A DNA stretch of 64,000 nucleotides from JAJNPS01 sp031378845 (GTDB lineage Bacteria; Pseudomonadota; Alphaproteobacteria; Rhodobacterales; Rhodobacteraceae): assembly GCA_031378845.1 (NCBI GenBank), contig JANNES010000009.1, forward strand, positions 91,109 to 155,108, written 5' to 3'. Shown in pieces: positions 1 to 8,141 of this stretch. Within the stretch, counting starts at the first letter, position 1. Each line of letters begins with the position of its first letter. The notes under the pieces were generated by a model. It had not been told where the DNA came from. It worked only from the letters and a program-made list of their open reading frames with translations, and made no database searches. The position numbers were made by a program, and so were the translations under genes.

Positions 1-348
1 CACGTCGGTCAATGCCGAGACGCGTTGTCCGGTATTGCCCAGAAGCGGGTCATCGCGCACGTTTTCAAAGATCGTGAGGCCCAAAAGATCGCCCGGCGCG
101 ATGGTGTCGGAGCCAACCAGCCCCGCGTTGCGAAAGTCAGAACCAAAGCCAAACGCAGGCACCACGGCGGTGGCGCGCGTCACCCGGTCATTGACGGTGA
201 CAATGTAGGCATCGCCGTCCTTGAGGACGGAGCCCGCAAAAATCTCGCGTTTATTGGGACCGGACCGCGGCAAACCGCAGGCGGCTACCGTGGACAGGAT
301 CACAAGCAACAGCACGGCCTTGGCCGTTCTGGTCGTATTTCGGTTCAC
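1..348 (-). CDS. Polysaccharide export lipoprotein, Wza/KpsD family (partial, 3' end outside window)
   Basis: Only the first 116 codons lie in the window. The N-terminus is a short basic segment, a hydrophobic stretch and a lipobox-like TVAAC at about residues 20-24, as in a lipoprotein signal. It is followed by a sequence typical of the N-terminal part of outer-membrane polysaccharide export proteins (APGDLLGLTIFE, residues about 87-98). A GTG start is chosen because AAGGAG lies just upstream on the minus strand. The gene lies 90 nt downstream of a KpsS-like gene on the same strand, so both belong to a capsule export locus that continues past the left edge. Exact subfamily is uncertain because the protein is cut. 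Confidence 0.8.
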   Translation of the reverse strand, partial: MNRNTTRTAKAVLLLVILSTVAACGLPRSGPNKREIFAGSVLKDGDAYIVTVNDRVTRATAVVPAFGFGSDFRNAGLVGSDTIAPGDLLGLTIFENVRDDPLLGNTGQRVSALTDV

Positions 349-438
349 TGCTCGCACTCCTTATGATGGAGCTTGCCTCAAGTTTTGAATGTAACCCTAA
401 CGAAAGATTGCCGGATTGGCCAGCCTTGGTTGTCGGTC

Positions 439-1725
439 TCAGACAACGACGCGCAACTGTTGCCGCTTGGTCGCGTTGCTGGTGCCAAAAGCATCGTAAG
501 GGTCCTGGTCCGACAGCAGCTTGTCAACGACGCCGCGCAACAGCCGCTGCCGTCCCGCGGCAGAGTAAAATCCGCCCGGCAACTGGCTGGTTGCCAACAG
601 ATACGCGCGGAAAACACGGTACGCAACGACGTCGGGAGGCTTCGGCGCGGCAAAGAATTCGGGCAGCGCCTGCATCGAGACAAATTCGGGCTTGCCGTAC
701 ACCGCCTGGCCAAAGATGCGCAACGGCAGGCCGCGCCAAAGCGCCTGTTGACCGGCAGTTGAATTGACGGTGACCGCGGTCTCGGCGGTGTCCAACAGCT
801 GCGCCAGTTTGCCCCCGCGCACAAAATGCACGCGCCCCGTCAGCCCATGCTGTCGTGCCAGCGCCCTGATATCGCGGGCAATGGGCGCGCGACCGTCCTC
901 CAGCGGGTGAGCCTTGAAGACCAGATGGTGATGCGATGGGGCGCCAGCGGCAAAACCCGCGACGACCTGCGCCAGAAACTCGGTCATCGTGCGAAACGGC
1001 GAATGGGCCTGAAAGCTGGCATCATGTTCCAGTTGCAGCAGCACCAGATGATAGGGAAACCGCCCGCGGTTGATGCGCCAGGTTGCGAGCATCCGCTCCC
1101 AGCGATGCAGCGGCAACAGCAAGAAGCGCTGAAGGTAAAGACGGAACTCCCGGCCCACCGTGACGCCGCGATGGGGTTGGTGATCCGGGTAGTGCCAGGC
1201 CCCCGCCATGACCAACCCGTGGTAGATCGCACCCCAGAACATGTGCTGGCGCATGTCGCCCCAGACCGGTGGCACCGAGGTCGCGCTGCCTGCAAGCGCT
1301 GGTTGGCGGTCCACAAGGTCGGGCAGCGTCATCTGCATCAGGCGCGAATGGCCGTTGGTGCCGCCGCGCTCATAGGTCACCCAATAGGGGCGCAGATAGC
1401 CCTCTTCAAAGACATGGACCGTCAGGCCGCGCGCGCCGGCCATCGCAATCGCCTGGGCATGCACCGGGCGCGTATCACCATACAGAACGATGTCTGTGAC
1501 CCCCTTGTCGTGCAGAATCTGCGCCAGATGTGCAGGCCAGTCACCACCTGGATGCGGGATGTAGGTTGCGGCGGGCCAGAAGGCCTGATCGCCTTGATTG
1601 AAGCCCACGCGCCAGATGGTGGCACCGGTTTTCGTCATCGCAGCACCAAGCTGGCGGAAAAACGGGCCATGCGGGCCCTGCAAGAAGAGAAAGGTTCGAC
1701 CGTGTCCTCGGGTGCGATGGGGCAT
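439..1725 (-). CDS. Capsule polysaccharide modification/export protein, KpsS-like
   Basis: A 428-aa protein of the capsule biosynthesis/export family (KpsS/LipB type). In characterised systems, KpsS and KpsC build the Kdo linker on the phospholipid that anchors group 2 capsules. The start region reads TFLFLQGPHGPFF, followed by NQGDQAFWP about 35 residues later, both typical of KpsS. A second region near residues 270-330 (HLVFKAHPLEDG, VTVNSTAGQQALWRG) matches the family's C-terminal donor-binding half. The start at MPHRTRG is chosen because the upstream in-frame extension is unlike the family; no strong ribosome binding site is visible, so the start is tentative. It is followed on the same strand by the export lipoprotein gene. 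Confidence 0.8.
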   Translation of the reverse strand: MPHRTRGHGRTFLFLQGPHGPFFRQLGAAMTKTGATIWRVGFNQGDQAFWPAATYIPHPGGDWPAHLAQILHDKGVTDIVLYGDTRPVHAQAIAMAGARGLTVHVFEEGYLRPYWVTYERGGTNGHSRLMQMTLPDLVDRQPALAGSATSVPPVWGDMRQHMFWGAIYHGLVMAGAWHYPDHQPHRGVTVGREFRLYLQRFLLLPLHRWERMLATWRINRGRFPYHLVLLQLEHDASFQAHSPFRTMTEFLAQVVAGFAAGAPSHHHLVFKAHPLEDGRAPIARDIRALARQHGLTGRVHFVRGGKLAQLLDTAETAVTVNSTAGQQALWRGLPLRIFGQAVYGKPEFVSMQALPEFFAAPKPPDVVAYRVFRAYLLATSQLPGGFYSAAGRQRLLRGVVDKLLSDQDPYDAFGTSNATKRQQLRVVV

Positions 1726-1936
1726 GTAGGCACTGTGCCGGATAAGGACGATGATCGACAAGGTATCGACGCATGATCGTGTTGCGGCAAGAGGGTGCGC
1801 GATATTGCAAGGGGCACTGTGACACAATCGACTCAAGCCCAGGGCCGGGGTCGCGGGGCTTGTCAGGCCCGGCTATCGGCGATACCTCAAGCGAGGGGCT
1901 CGCAAGGCCAAGCGGTTGACGCGCGCGGAGGACGGC

Positions 1937-2539
1937 ATGTTCACAGGCATCGTGACGGATATGGGCGAGGTCATCGCGTTGGAGCAGCAAGGCGACCTCC
2001 GGGCGCGGATTGCGACGCAGTACCGCGCCGCAGATATCGCGATTGGCGCCTCCATTGCGTGCGAGGGCGTGTGCCTGACGGTGGTCGCCACGGGCAGCGC
2101 GCCGCGCGACTGGTTCGAGGTGCAAATCTCGGCCGAAACGGTGTCCAAGACGAATATCGGACGCAATGGCTGGCATCCGGGCCGCCGTGTCAATCTGGAG
2201 CGCGCGCTGAAGGTCGGCGACGAACTCGGCGGCCATATCGTGTCTGGCCATGTCGATGGTGTGGCCGAGGTGGTGGGTCTGCACCCCGAGGGGGACAGCC
2301 TGCGAGTGACCTTTCGCGCGCCGCAGGCTCTGGCGCGCTTCATTGCCCCGAAAGGGTCGGTGGCGCTGAACGGCACGTCGTTGACGGTGAACGAGGTGGA
2401 AGGCCGCGATTTCGGGATCAACTTCATCCCCCACACGCAAGCCGTGACCACTTGGGGCACGGTGGTGGTAGGCGATCTGGTCAACCTCGAGGTCGACACG
2501 ATGGCACGGTATGTGGCGCGGCTGCGGGACTGGGCATGA
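1937..2539 (+). CDS. ribE: Riboflavin synthase (alpha subunit)
   Basis: A 200-aa riboflavin synthase that dismutates two 6,7-dimethyl-8-ribityllumazines to riboflavin. The family-defining start MFTGIV is present, and the protein shows the usual two-barrel tandem repeat: GASIACEGVCLTV in the first half and GSVALNGTSLTVNEV in the second, plus GHIVSGHVDGV. GGAGG precedes the ATG. It stands alone here, divergent from the capsule gene, while lumazine synthase and the ribB-type gene are at 39.8-41.4 kb. No FMN riboswitch was seen upstream. A stem-loop follows the stop codon. Confidence 0.95.
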   Translation: MFTGIVTDMGEVIALEQQGDLRARIATQYRAADIAIGASIACEGVCLTVVATGSAPRDWFEVQISAETVSKTNIGRNGWHPGRRVNLERALKVGDELGGHIVSGHVDGVAEVVGLHPEGDSLRVTFRAPQALARFIAPKGSVALNGTSLTVNEVEGRDFGINFIPHTQAVTTWGTVVVGDLVNLEVDTMARYVARLRDWA

Positions 2540-2566
2540 CGACGGGGGACCGGCGGAAATAGGGAA

Positions 2567-2589
2567 CTGGAGGGTTTCACACCCTCCAG
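2567..2589 (+). terminator. Stem-loop downstream of riboflavin synthase, start of an intergenic element
   Basis: An 8-bp perfect stem (CTGGAGGG / CCCTCCAG) with a 7-nt loop lies 27 nt after the ribE stop. There is no T-run directly behind it. It runs instead into GGGATATTTTTGCAAAG, a string that resembles the short intergenic element often seen after genes in Rhodobacteraceae (family knowledge from memory). It may end transcription or act as a dispersed repeat. Confidence 0.5.
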
Positions 2590-2596
2590 GCCTCCG

Positions 2597-3217
2597 GTGG
2601 GATATTTTTGCAAAGATGAATGCGTTCTGAAGGATCGTGGACATAATGGCGGGCCGTCGCTTGAGGGCGGCGTAAGCTGGCGGCGGCATTGCTGGACAGC
2701 GGCGCGCGCGCGGCTGTTGCCGACGCTGCCGATCGAGGTCGTGCGCCTGCGGGTGAGCCGGGCGCGGGAGCTGGGGTTGGATTACAAGACCTATGCGAGC
2801 ATCCGGGCGGCGACGGGGCATGATGTGGTGGCGTTCTTGTTTTCAACGAATGCCTTGCGGGTGGCGGTGACGCGCCCGGCGTTGCCTGCGGATCGGGCGG
2901 ATAAGCTGGCGGAGATTTCGGGGGCCGCAAGGATCGCGCTGGCAGTGCGGCCTTTGGGGCCAAGCGCTGTCGCGGTTGCCAACGAGGGCGTGCTGGACGG
3001 GGTTTTCGAGGCCCCCTTTGCGCTCGCGCAGTTCGGCGAGGCGCGCGCGGCCTTGCGCGCCGCGATGGGGCGGTTGTCCAGCGATCAGGTGATTTTGGTG
3101 GGTGAGCTGGCACTTGAGCGCGAGTGGTGTGCGGCGGCGCGGCTGGCGGGGTATCTTTCGGCCGAGCGCTATTTCGCCGGCCAGGGCGCGCGTCCGATCA
3201 GACATGGATCGCAGTGA
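2597..3217 (+). CDS. Conserved hypothetical protein with HNGGP N-terminal motif
   Basis: A 206-aa protein of unknown function that I recognise only as a type conserved among Rhodobacteraceae. It begins with a RGHNGGPSLEGG segment, then WRRHCW, then LPIEVVRLRV and a middle region ATGHDVVAFLFSTNALR. The C-terminus carries DQVILVGELALEREWC. The first nine codons from the GTG at 2597 overlap the intergenic repeat element, so translation more likely starts further down, for example at the CTG at 2627. A diverged C-terminal copy of this gene lies at 31866-32042 on the other side of the accessory island. No catalytic motif is evident. Confidence 0.65.
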   Translation: MGYFCKDECVLKDRGHNGGPSLEGGVSWRRHCWTAARARLLPTLPIEVVRLRVSRARELGLDYKTYASIRAATGHDVVAFLFSTNALRVAVTRPALPADRADKLAEISGAARIALAVRPLGPSAVAVANEGVLDGVFEAPFALAQFGEARAALRAAMGRLSSDQVILVGELALEREWCAAARLAGYLSAERYFAGQGARPIRHGSQ

Positions 3218-3575
3218 TAGCGGTCAAACGCTGCCGTTTGACGCGCAAACAGGTCATCATTCCATGGTTGTCGTGGAACGCGCCCTGCTGAGGGCGGTTG
3301 TCGAAAAGTCTGTTTCGACATGTCGCACATGGGCCAGTGATGGGCTTGTGATTCGTGCCGCAAGTTGTCGGTGACATGACGTTCGGCAGCAACTGACGCG
3401 CAACCCACAGTTGAATATGCCAAATTTCCTGTCTCGGGCGCAGCAAGGTGATGCTTTACTTTTTGTCGTCTTTGACGTATATGTCAGGCATTGGACGCTG
3501 GTTTGACTTATTTTTTTCTTCGACCCGACTTGTCGCCTACCTATTGTTTTGAAATTCTTTTTCTGGGGGCAGCCA
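3218..3575. other. Non-coding left border and leader region of the island operon
   Basis: This 358-nt stretch has no supported gene. It is clearly richer in A and T than its surroundings, especially from 3420 to 3560, which fits an acquired region carrying the promoter of the long + strand operon. An imperfect palindrome TGACGTATATGTCA lies at 3473-3486 and is a candidate operator. I could not assign confident -35/-10 boxes. Confidence 0.4.
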
Positions 3576-5813
3576 ATGCTTTCTCTGACTGATGGCTTTT
3601 CGATTGATGGCGTCGATTTCTTCCGTGACGATGAGCAAAAAGACACTTTTTACTATCTTCCCACCAACATTGAACTTGCACGCAATGCTGATGGGTCCCC
3701 CCAGTTTCAATTCGTGCTGTATCAGGCGGGATTGCCGATCGAGGGCAAGCAGCAGGGTGGCGGCTTTTTGCTGTTTACCACCGTCTTGACGGCGCCTGCA
3801 GATGTGATCGGCCCGCAGGCGCAAACCAAGGCCCAGAGCATCATGCGTGCTGAGGCGGGAACCGGCGTGACCGCAATTCCGCCGGCAAAGATCCGGCCGG
3901 TCAACTTCATCAATGGGTCGGCAGTTCTGAAGATCGCACGCGGTGGCAGCAATGGTCTGGTGACCACTGTCGAGTTGGGCAGGCCGTCGTTGTTCGGTGC
4001 CAATACCGTCTCAGTGCTGGCGGATATGCCGTTTGTCGGCGCACAGGTCTTTGCCGATGTCCTGCGCCAAGGTGGGGCAATTGCGTCAATCGAGTACAAT
4101 CTGGAATTCGAGGTGCGCCTGCCGGCGGTGACGATCACGGCACATATCGAAGCCAGCCGGGTCCGTGACGCGGTGGCGCAGTTTACCACCCAACAGGTTG
4201 TCGAAGAAGACTTCTGGGGCAGCGACACGACCACAGAAACCCGCAAGCGCACGGGTTTTTCGGAGTTTCTGGAAGAGCGCAGCCTTGTCGAGCTGGATAT
4301 CAAGTCCGGCTCATCGGAGGTGGAACTGGACGACGACATCGTGGCTGACCTGCGCGATTTCGCGCTGGGTGCGATGGACAAGTTCATCAATGAGGAATGG
4401 CTCAATGTCGGCGGCGTGCTGACGGACGAACAAAAGCAAAGCGAGTGGCTGGAGTTCATCAACGAGGACTTTTCAAAATCCTTTGACCTGCGCATGACGC
4501 AATCCGATGTGATCTTGCGCCCCTACAATCCCAGCGAAGTCGTCGACCCGAGCTTTATCGGCGCCGATGTCAGCGATTATCTGACCATCGTCGACACGAT
4601 TGCGCATCCGTTCTTCAAACGGCTGGAGGTCGATGTCTCGACCAGCTTTGACTTTGACAAATACGCCGATTATGTCCATTCGATCGTTGTCGATATCCGC
4701 TATGAAAGCCCCGATGACACCGGGCGGCAGATCGAAAAGGCCGAGAGCTTTGTCTTTGCCAAAGGCAACTCTGCCGCGAAGACCTTTGTCACCGCCAAGG
4801 GGACCAGCAACGAATACGACGTGGTCGCAGAGGTGCATTACAAGAACGGTCCGGTGCTGAAACAGCGCGTGCTGGACGCGACATCGGTGAACCCTGCGCA
4901 GGTGATCAACGTTCCCAATCCCGGCGAGCTCAACGTCACATTTTCGGCGAGCCCCGCGGGCTTTGCGGGAGACCTGGAGTCTGTGGATATCGAGCTGAGC
5001 TATGAGGATCACCGCAACAATGTGCCCCCGTTCATCGAGTCGCGCAGCCTGACAAAAGAAGCACCCGCTGCAACGATCAAGCGGGCGGTCTATTCGCCGC
5101 AGATGAACCCATTTCGGTATCGCACGACACATGTCTTTCCCGCGCAGCAAATTTCAAGCCCGTGGATCGAAGTGCCGAGCGCGACCAACCATCTGCGCGT
5201 CCCCACGCCGTTCGAGGACCGGCTTGGCGTGGACATCATCCCGTCGGTCGATTGGGACGAGGTGCAGTCCGTCGTGGTCGCGCTGGTCTATGAAGACAGA
5301 CCCAACGACATTCGCGTGCAACAGTCGTTCTTGTTCAGCGTCGAGGACGTGGGCAAGGTCAAGCTCTTTTCGGCACCATTGAAAGACCCTGCACGCCGCG
5401 AAGTTTCGGTCGAAGAAACGCATGTCTTGCGAAATGGTGCCGCGCGCAATCTGCCAAAGCGGAGTTTTGTCGCAGACGGGGCCCCGCTGATCGTTGGCAA
5501 TGCGCCGGGGGGGGTCTACAAGCTGACCATCCTTGGCGATGACATCGCACTTGGCACCGATGTGCGGCGCGTGTCGGTGGAACTGGTCTACACCGATGCG
5601 GCGAATTCCCTGCGCGATACCCACCGGGCATTCTTGCGCAATTCCGGGGAGACGTCGATCTGGACTGTCGCGGTCAAAGACCCCGCACTGTTGTCGTTCA
5701 CCTATCAGGCCGACTACCTCTTGGCCTCAGGCGACCGGGTCTTGGGGCCGTTGCGGCAGGGCAGTTTTGCGCGCCCGGATGATTTGCTGTTCGTCGAGCC
5801 GCCGGGGGTGTGA
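3576..5813 (+). CDS. Island beta-sandwich paralogue 1 (unknown function)
   Basis: A 745-aa, apparently soluble protein with no signal peptide. The first ~200 residues form an all-beta domain shared with four other genes here: an FYYLP motif, then G-x-P-x-F, then GGGFLLF. A helical linker follows (about 200-330). The C-terminal 400 residues look like four tandem ~95-aa beta modules, each with a pattern like VDIxYxD ... SFxL ... DPxxxxFxY ... G. An HPFF-x-RL motif near residue 347 opens the first module. The start is set at MLSLTD because all paralogues begin with ML(S/D); a TTG 27 nt upstream is possible. First gene of an 11-gene operon. No family could be named. Confidence 0.85.
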   Translation: MLSLTDGFSIDGVDFFRDDEQKDTFYYLPTNIELARNADGSPQFQFVLYQAGLPIEGKQQGGGFLLFTTVLTAPADVIGPQAQTKAQSIMRAEAGTGVTAIPPAKIRPVNFINGSAVLKIARGGSNGLVTTVELGRPSLFGANTVSVLADMPFVGAQVFADVLRQGGAIASIEYNLEFEVRLPAVTITAHIEASRVRDAVAQFTTQQVVEEDFWGSDTTTETRKRTGFSEFLEERSLVELDIKSGSSEVELDDDIVADLRDFALGAMDKFINEEWLNVGGVLTDEQKQSEWLEFINEDFSKSFDLRMTQSDVILRPYNPSEVVDPSFIGADVSDYLTIVDTIAHPFFKRLEVDVSTSFDFDKYADYVHSIVVDIRYESPDDTGRQIEKAESFVFAKGNSAAKTFVTAKGTSNEYDVVAEVHYKNGPVLKQRVLDATSVNPAQVINVPNPGELNVTFSASPAGFAGDLESVDIELSYEDHRNNVPPFIESRSLTKEAPAATIKRAVYSPQMNPFRYRTTHVFPAQQISSPWIEVPSATNHLRVPTPFEDRLGVDIIPSVDWDEVQSVVVALVYEDRPNDIRVQQSFLFSVEDVGKVKLFSAPLKDPARREVSVEETHVLRNGAARNLPKRSFVADGAPLIVGNAPGGVYKLTILGDDIALGTDVRRVSVELVYTDAANSLRDTHRAFLRNSGETSIWTVAVKDPALLSFTYQADYLLASGDRVLGPLRQGSFARPDDLLFVEPPGV

Positions 5814-5834
5814 GGGGACAGGGAAGCATATGCC

Positions 5835-8126
5835 ATGTTATCCTTTGCAGCCCCTTTGCGCATCGTTTCCGGACATCCGGTCTTTGCTGACCATGCGGTC
5901 GCGGATCTGTTCCATGTCCTGCCAGACCAGCCCCGGCTCGAGATCGCCACAACCGGCCTGCCCGCGTTTTCGCTGACCCGGTTTGTCGGCGACGCGCCCG
6001 ATGGCTCTGCTATCGCCGGCGGGTTCGTAAGCCTTGCAACCGTGCTGACCATTCCGCCAGCAAAGCTCGTTGAAATCGGCCAGAGGTTAAGCGCGGAACT
6101 TGGCCGTCCGGCGCGCGTCTCGCCTGTGCTGTTTGACGAGGGCGCGGTCGAACTGGTGCTTTTGGGGCAGGCGGGCGCGGCCAATAACGGGTCGCCGTTC
6201 GAGGTGACCACGCTTGGGTCCGCGCGCCCGTCCATGGCGGGCGAGAACACGGCGGCGTTTCAGGTGCAGCTGAACGCGGCGGCTTCGGGGTTCATCGAAG
6301 GATGTATTGGCGATCCGACGATCCCGGCGCTGGTGATCTACCGGATGGCCCTGTCGGGCCTGCAACCGGCGTTCAACATCAAGATCACCGCAGACTGGTC
6401 ACGGCTGCAAGTCGCGTTGGACAGCCGGTTTCGCGCCAATGTCTATTATGTGCGCGTCGATCTTGAGGCCAAACTGCGCGAGGCCGTCACCGAGGCGGAG
6501 CTAAAGGTGGAAACCACCGTCACCGACGCGGATGCCGCCGATGAGGCGCAGGTGGCCGAACGCGCGCTTTTGGATTTCATCACCGATACATTCTTTGACC
6601 CAAGTTATGGCGCAGCGCCACCAGAGCCTGGCCGAGGTGTGGTCGACGCGATCAAGGGGTCGATCATGGACGTGATCGACACGCTGATGCCGGGGGCGTC
6701 CTTCAAGATGAAGATGATGCGTGACAACGATGTCCGACACATCGACGCGCGTCTTGACCGCAGCATGGTGCGCCGCAGGGATCTGGTGTTTCAGGCCAGC
6801 ATCGGCGGCGAATTGCATGGACTGCGGGTCGATGCGGCAGGGCTGGTACGGGCGGACTGGCCTGCGACCCGTGCAAAGCTTGTGACAGGCGTCAACATCG
6901 CAGGCATCGGACGGCGAGAAGTGGCGCTGCGTGTGGTCGACCGCTTTGCCAGCGACGGTCTTTCGGCAGTCGAGGTTGATCTTGCGCTGCAGGGGGTGGA
7001 TGGCACGATGCTGCACCGCCAGACGGTGATTTTTCACGACGCCGCCGACACCGACCTTTATGCGGTCAACCTGCTGGGTGCTGACCCGTCTTTGCTGACA
7101 GAGCCTTATCTGTACCGGTTGCGGGTACATTTCGATCCGGGCGCGGTCTTTGGTCCGCAGCCTGCGGGTGAAGGGCCATGGGTTCAAGGCCGAGCGACGA
7201 CGCTCACGGTAGACCCCCGCGTCGACGGGCCTTATCAACTGCGCCAGCCCCTTGTCGCAACTGCGCCGGGTTTCCCGTTTGCGCAGTTCCCGTCGGTGAT
7301 CGTCGATCTGCGCAAGACGGCCGAGGATGGACACGTCGCGCAAAGCGAGACTCTGGTGCTGACGGCCGCCAAGCCAGACGGCAAGTGGACATTTCGCGGC
7401 CATGGTGACGACGCAGCCGAATTCGAATACCGCGTGATCTTTGATCGTGATCTGGCGGTCGGCGGACCCATCGAACGCGAATGGACGGCCGTGTCAGCGC
7501 CGCGATTGACCTTGCCGGACCCCGCACCGCATCGTCGCCGCATCACGATCTTCCCCGACCTGCCGTGGAGCGAGTTGTCGCTGGCCTTTGTCGAGTTGCG
7601 CTACAATGACCCCGCACATGACATCGCGATCAACGAACGCATTGCGCTGACCCGCGAGACCGGCTTTGTCGAGCGCGACTATGCAATTGCCGATCCCCTG
7701 ATGCAGGCCATCGAATATCGCCTGACGACGCTGGTGGTGGGGCGCGGGCTGGTGCAGGGCGACTGGCGCGAGACGTCCGATACCACAATCGTGCTGGGTC
7801 GCGACCTGTTCGAGATGCGCGCGATCCGGTTCCGCGCGCTGGGCCTGCCGGTGTCGGCGCATGGGCTGTCGCAGTTGATCTTGCAGGCCGAAGCGCTGGG
7901 GCCGGATGGCACCCGGCTGCACGATCATCGCGTGCCGCTGGGCGCGCAGGATGCGGTCGGCGATCTGGGCACATGGACGTTTCCAAAACTGGCGCCGCAG
8001 GTTGCGCGGGTGCGGGTGCGCGCCGACTGGCGTGATGCCAACGGATTTCCGGGGGATACCGGCTGGCTGGACTGGAGCCGGGATCTGGTGCTGTTCCGGT
8101 TGCCGCAGAAGGCGTTTCAGCCATGA
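5835..8126 (+). CDS. Island beta-sandwich paralogue 2 (unknown function)
   Basis: A 763-aa member of the same paralogous set, 21 nt after paralogue 1. It keeps the N-terminal pattern in diverged form (FHVLPDQP, GLPAFSL, GGFVSLATVL), then a helical acidic linker (residues about 210-300) and four C-terminal beta modules recognisable by strings such as VDLALQG, VIVDLRK, AFVELRYND and ILQAEALG. No signal peptide, transmembrane segment or catalytic motif is visible. Sequence divergence from its neighbours is large, so the duplications look old and the copies may fill different positions in one assembly (inference). Confidence 0.85.
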   Translation: MLSFAAPLRIVSGHPVFADHAVADLFHVLPDQPRLEIATTGLPAFSLTRFVGDAPDGSAIAGGFVSLATVLTIPPAKLVEIGQRLSAELGRPARVSPVLFDEGAVELVLLGQAGAANNGSPFEVTTLGSARPSMAGENTAAFQVQLNAAASGFIEGCIGDPTIPALVIYRMALSGLQPAFNIKITADWSRLQVALDSRFRANVYYVRVDLEAKLREAVTEAELKVETTVTDADAADEAQVAERALLDFITDTFFDPSYGAAPPEPGRGVVDAIKGSIMDVIDTLMPGASFKMKMMRDNDVRHIDARLDRSMVRRRDLVFQASIGGELHGLRVDAAGLVRADWPATRAKLVTGVNIAGIGRREVALRVVDRFASDGLSAVEVDLALQGVDGTMLHRQTVIFHDAADTDLYAVNLLGADPSLLTEPYLYRLRVHFDPGAVFGPQPAGEGPWVQGRATTLTVDPRVDGPYQLRQPLVATAPGFPFAQFPSVIVDLRKTAEDGHVAQSETLVLTAAKPDGKWTFRGHGDDAAEFEYRVIFDRDLAVGGPIEREWTAVSAPRLTLPDPAPHRRRITIFPDLPWSELSLAFVELRYNDPAHDIAINERIALTRETGFVERDYAIADPLMQAIEYRLTTLVVGRGLVQGDWRETSDTTIVLGRDLFEMRAIRFRALGLPVSAHGLSQLILQAEALGPDGTRLHDHRVPLGAQDAVGDLGTWTFPKLAPQVARVRVRADWRDANGFPGDTGWLDWSRDLVLFRLPQKAFQP

Positions 8127-8141
8127 GAAAGGGGTCGCGTC

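Noticed and set aside
826..1776. + strand frame opposite the KpsS-like gene
   Set aside because: The minus-strand frame matches a known family; this one does not.
1726..1936. FMN riboswitch upstream of riboflavin synthase
   Set aside because: The conserved RFN boxes were not seen; the spacer appears to be a plain divergent promoter region.
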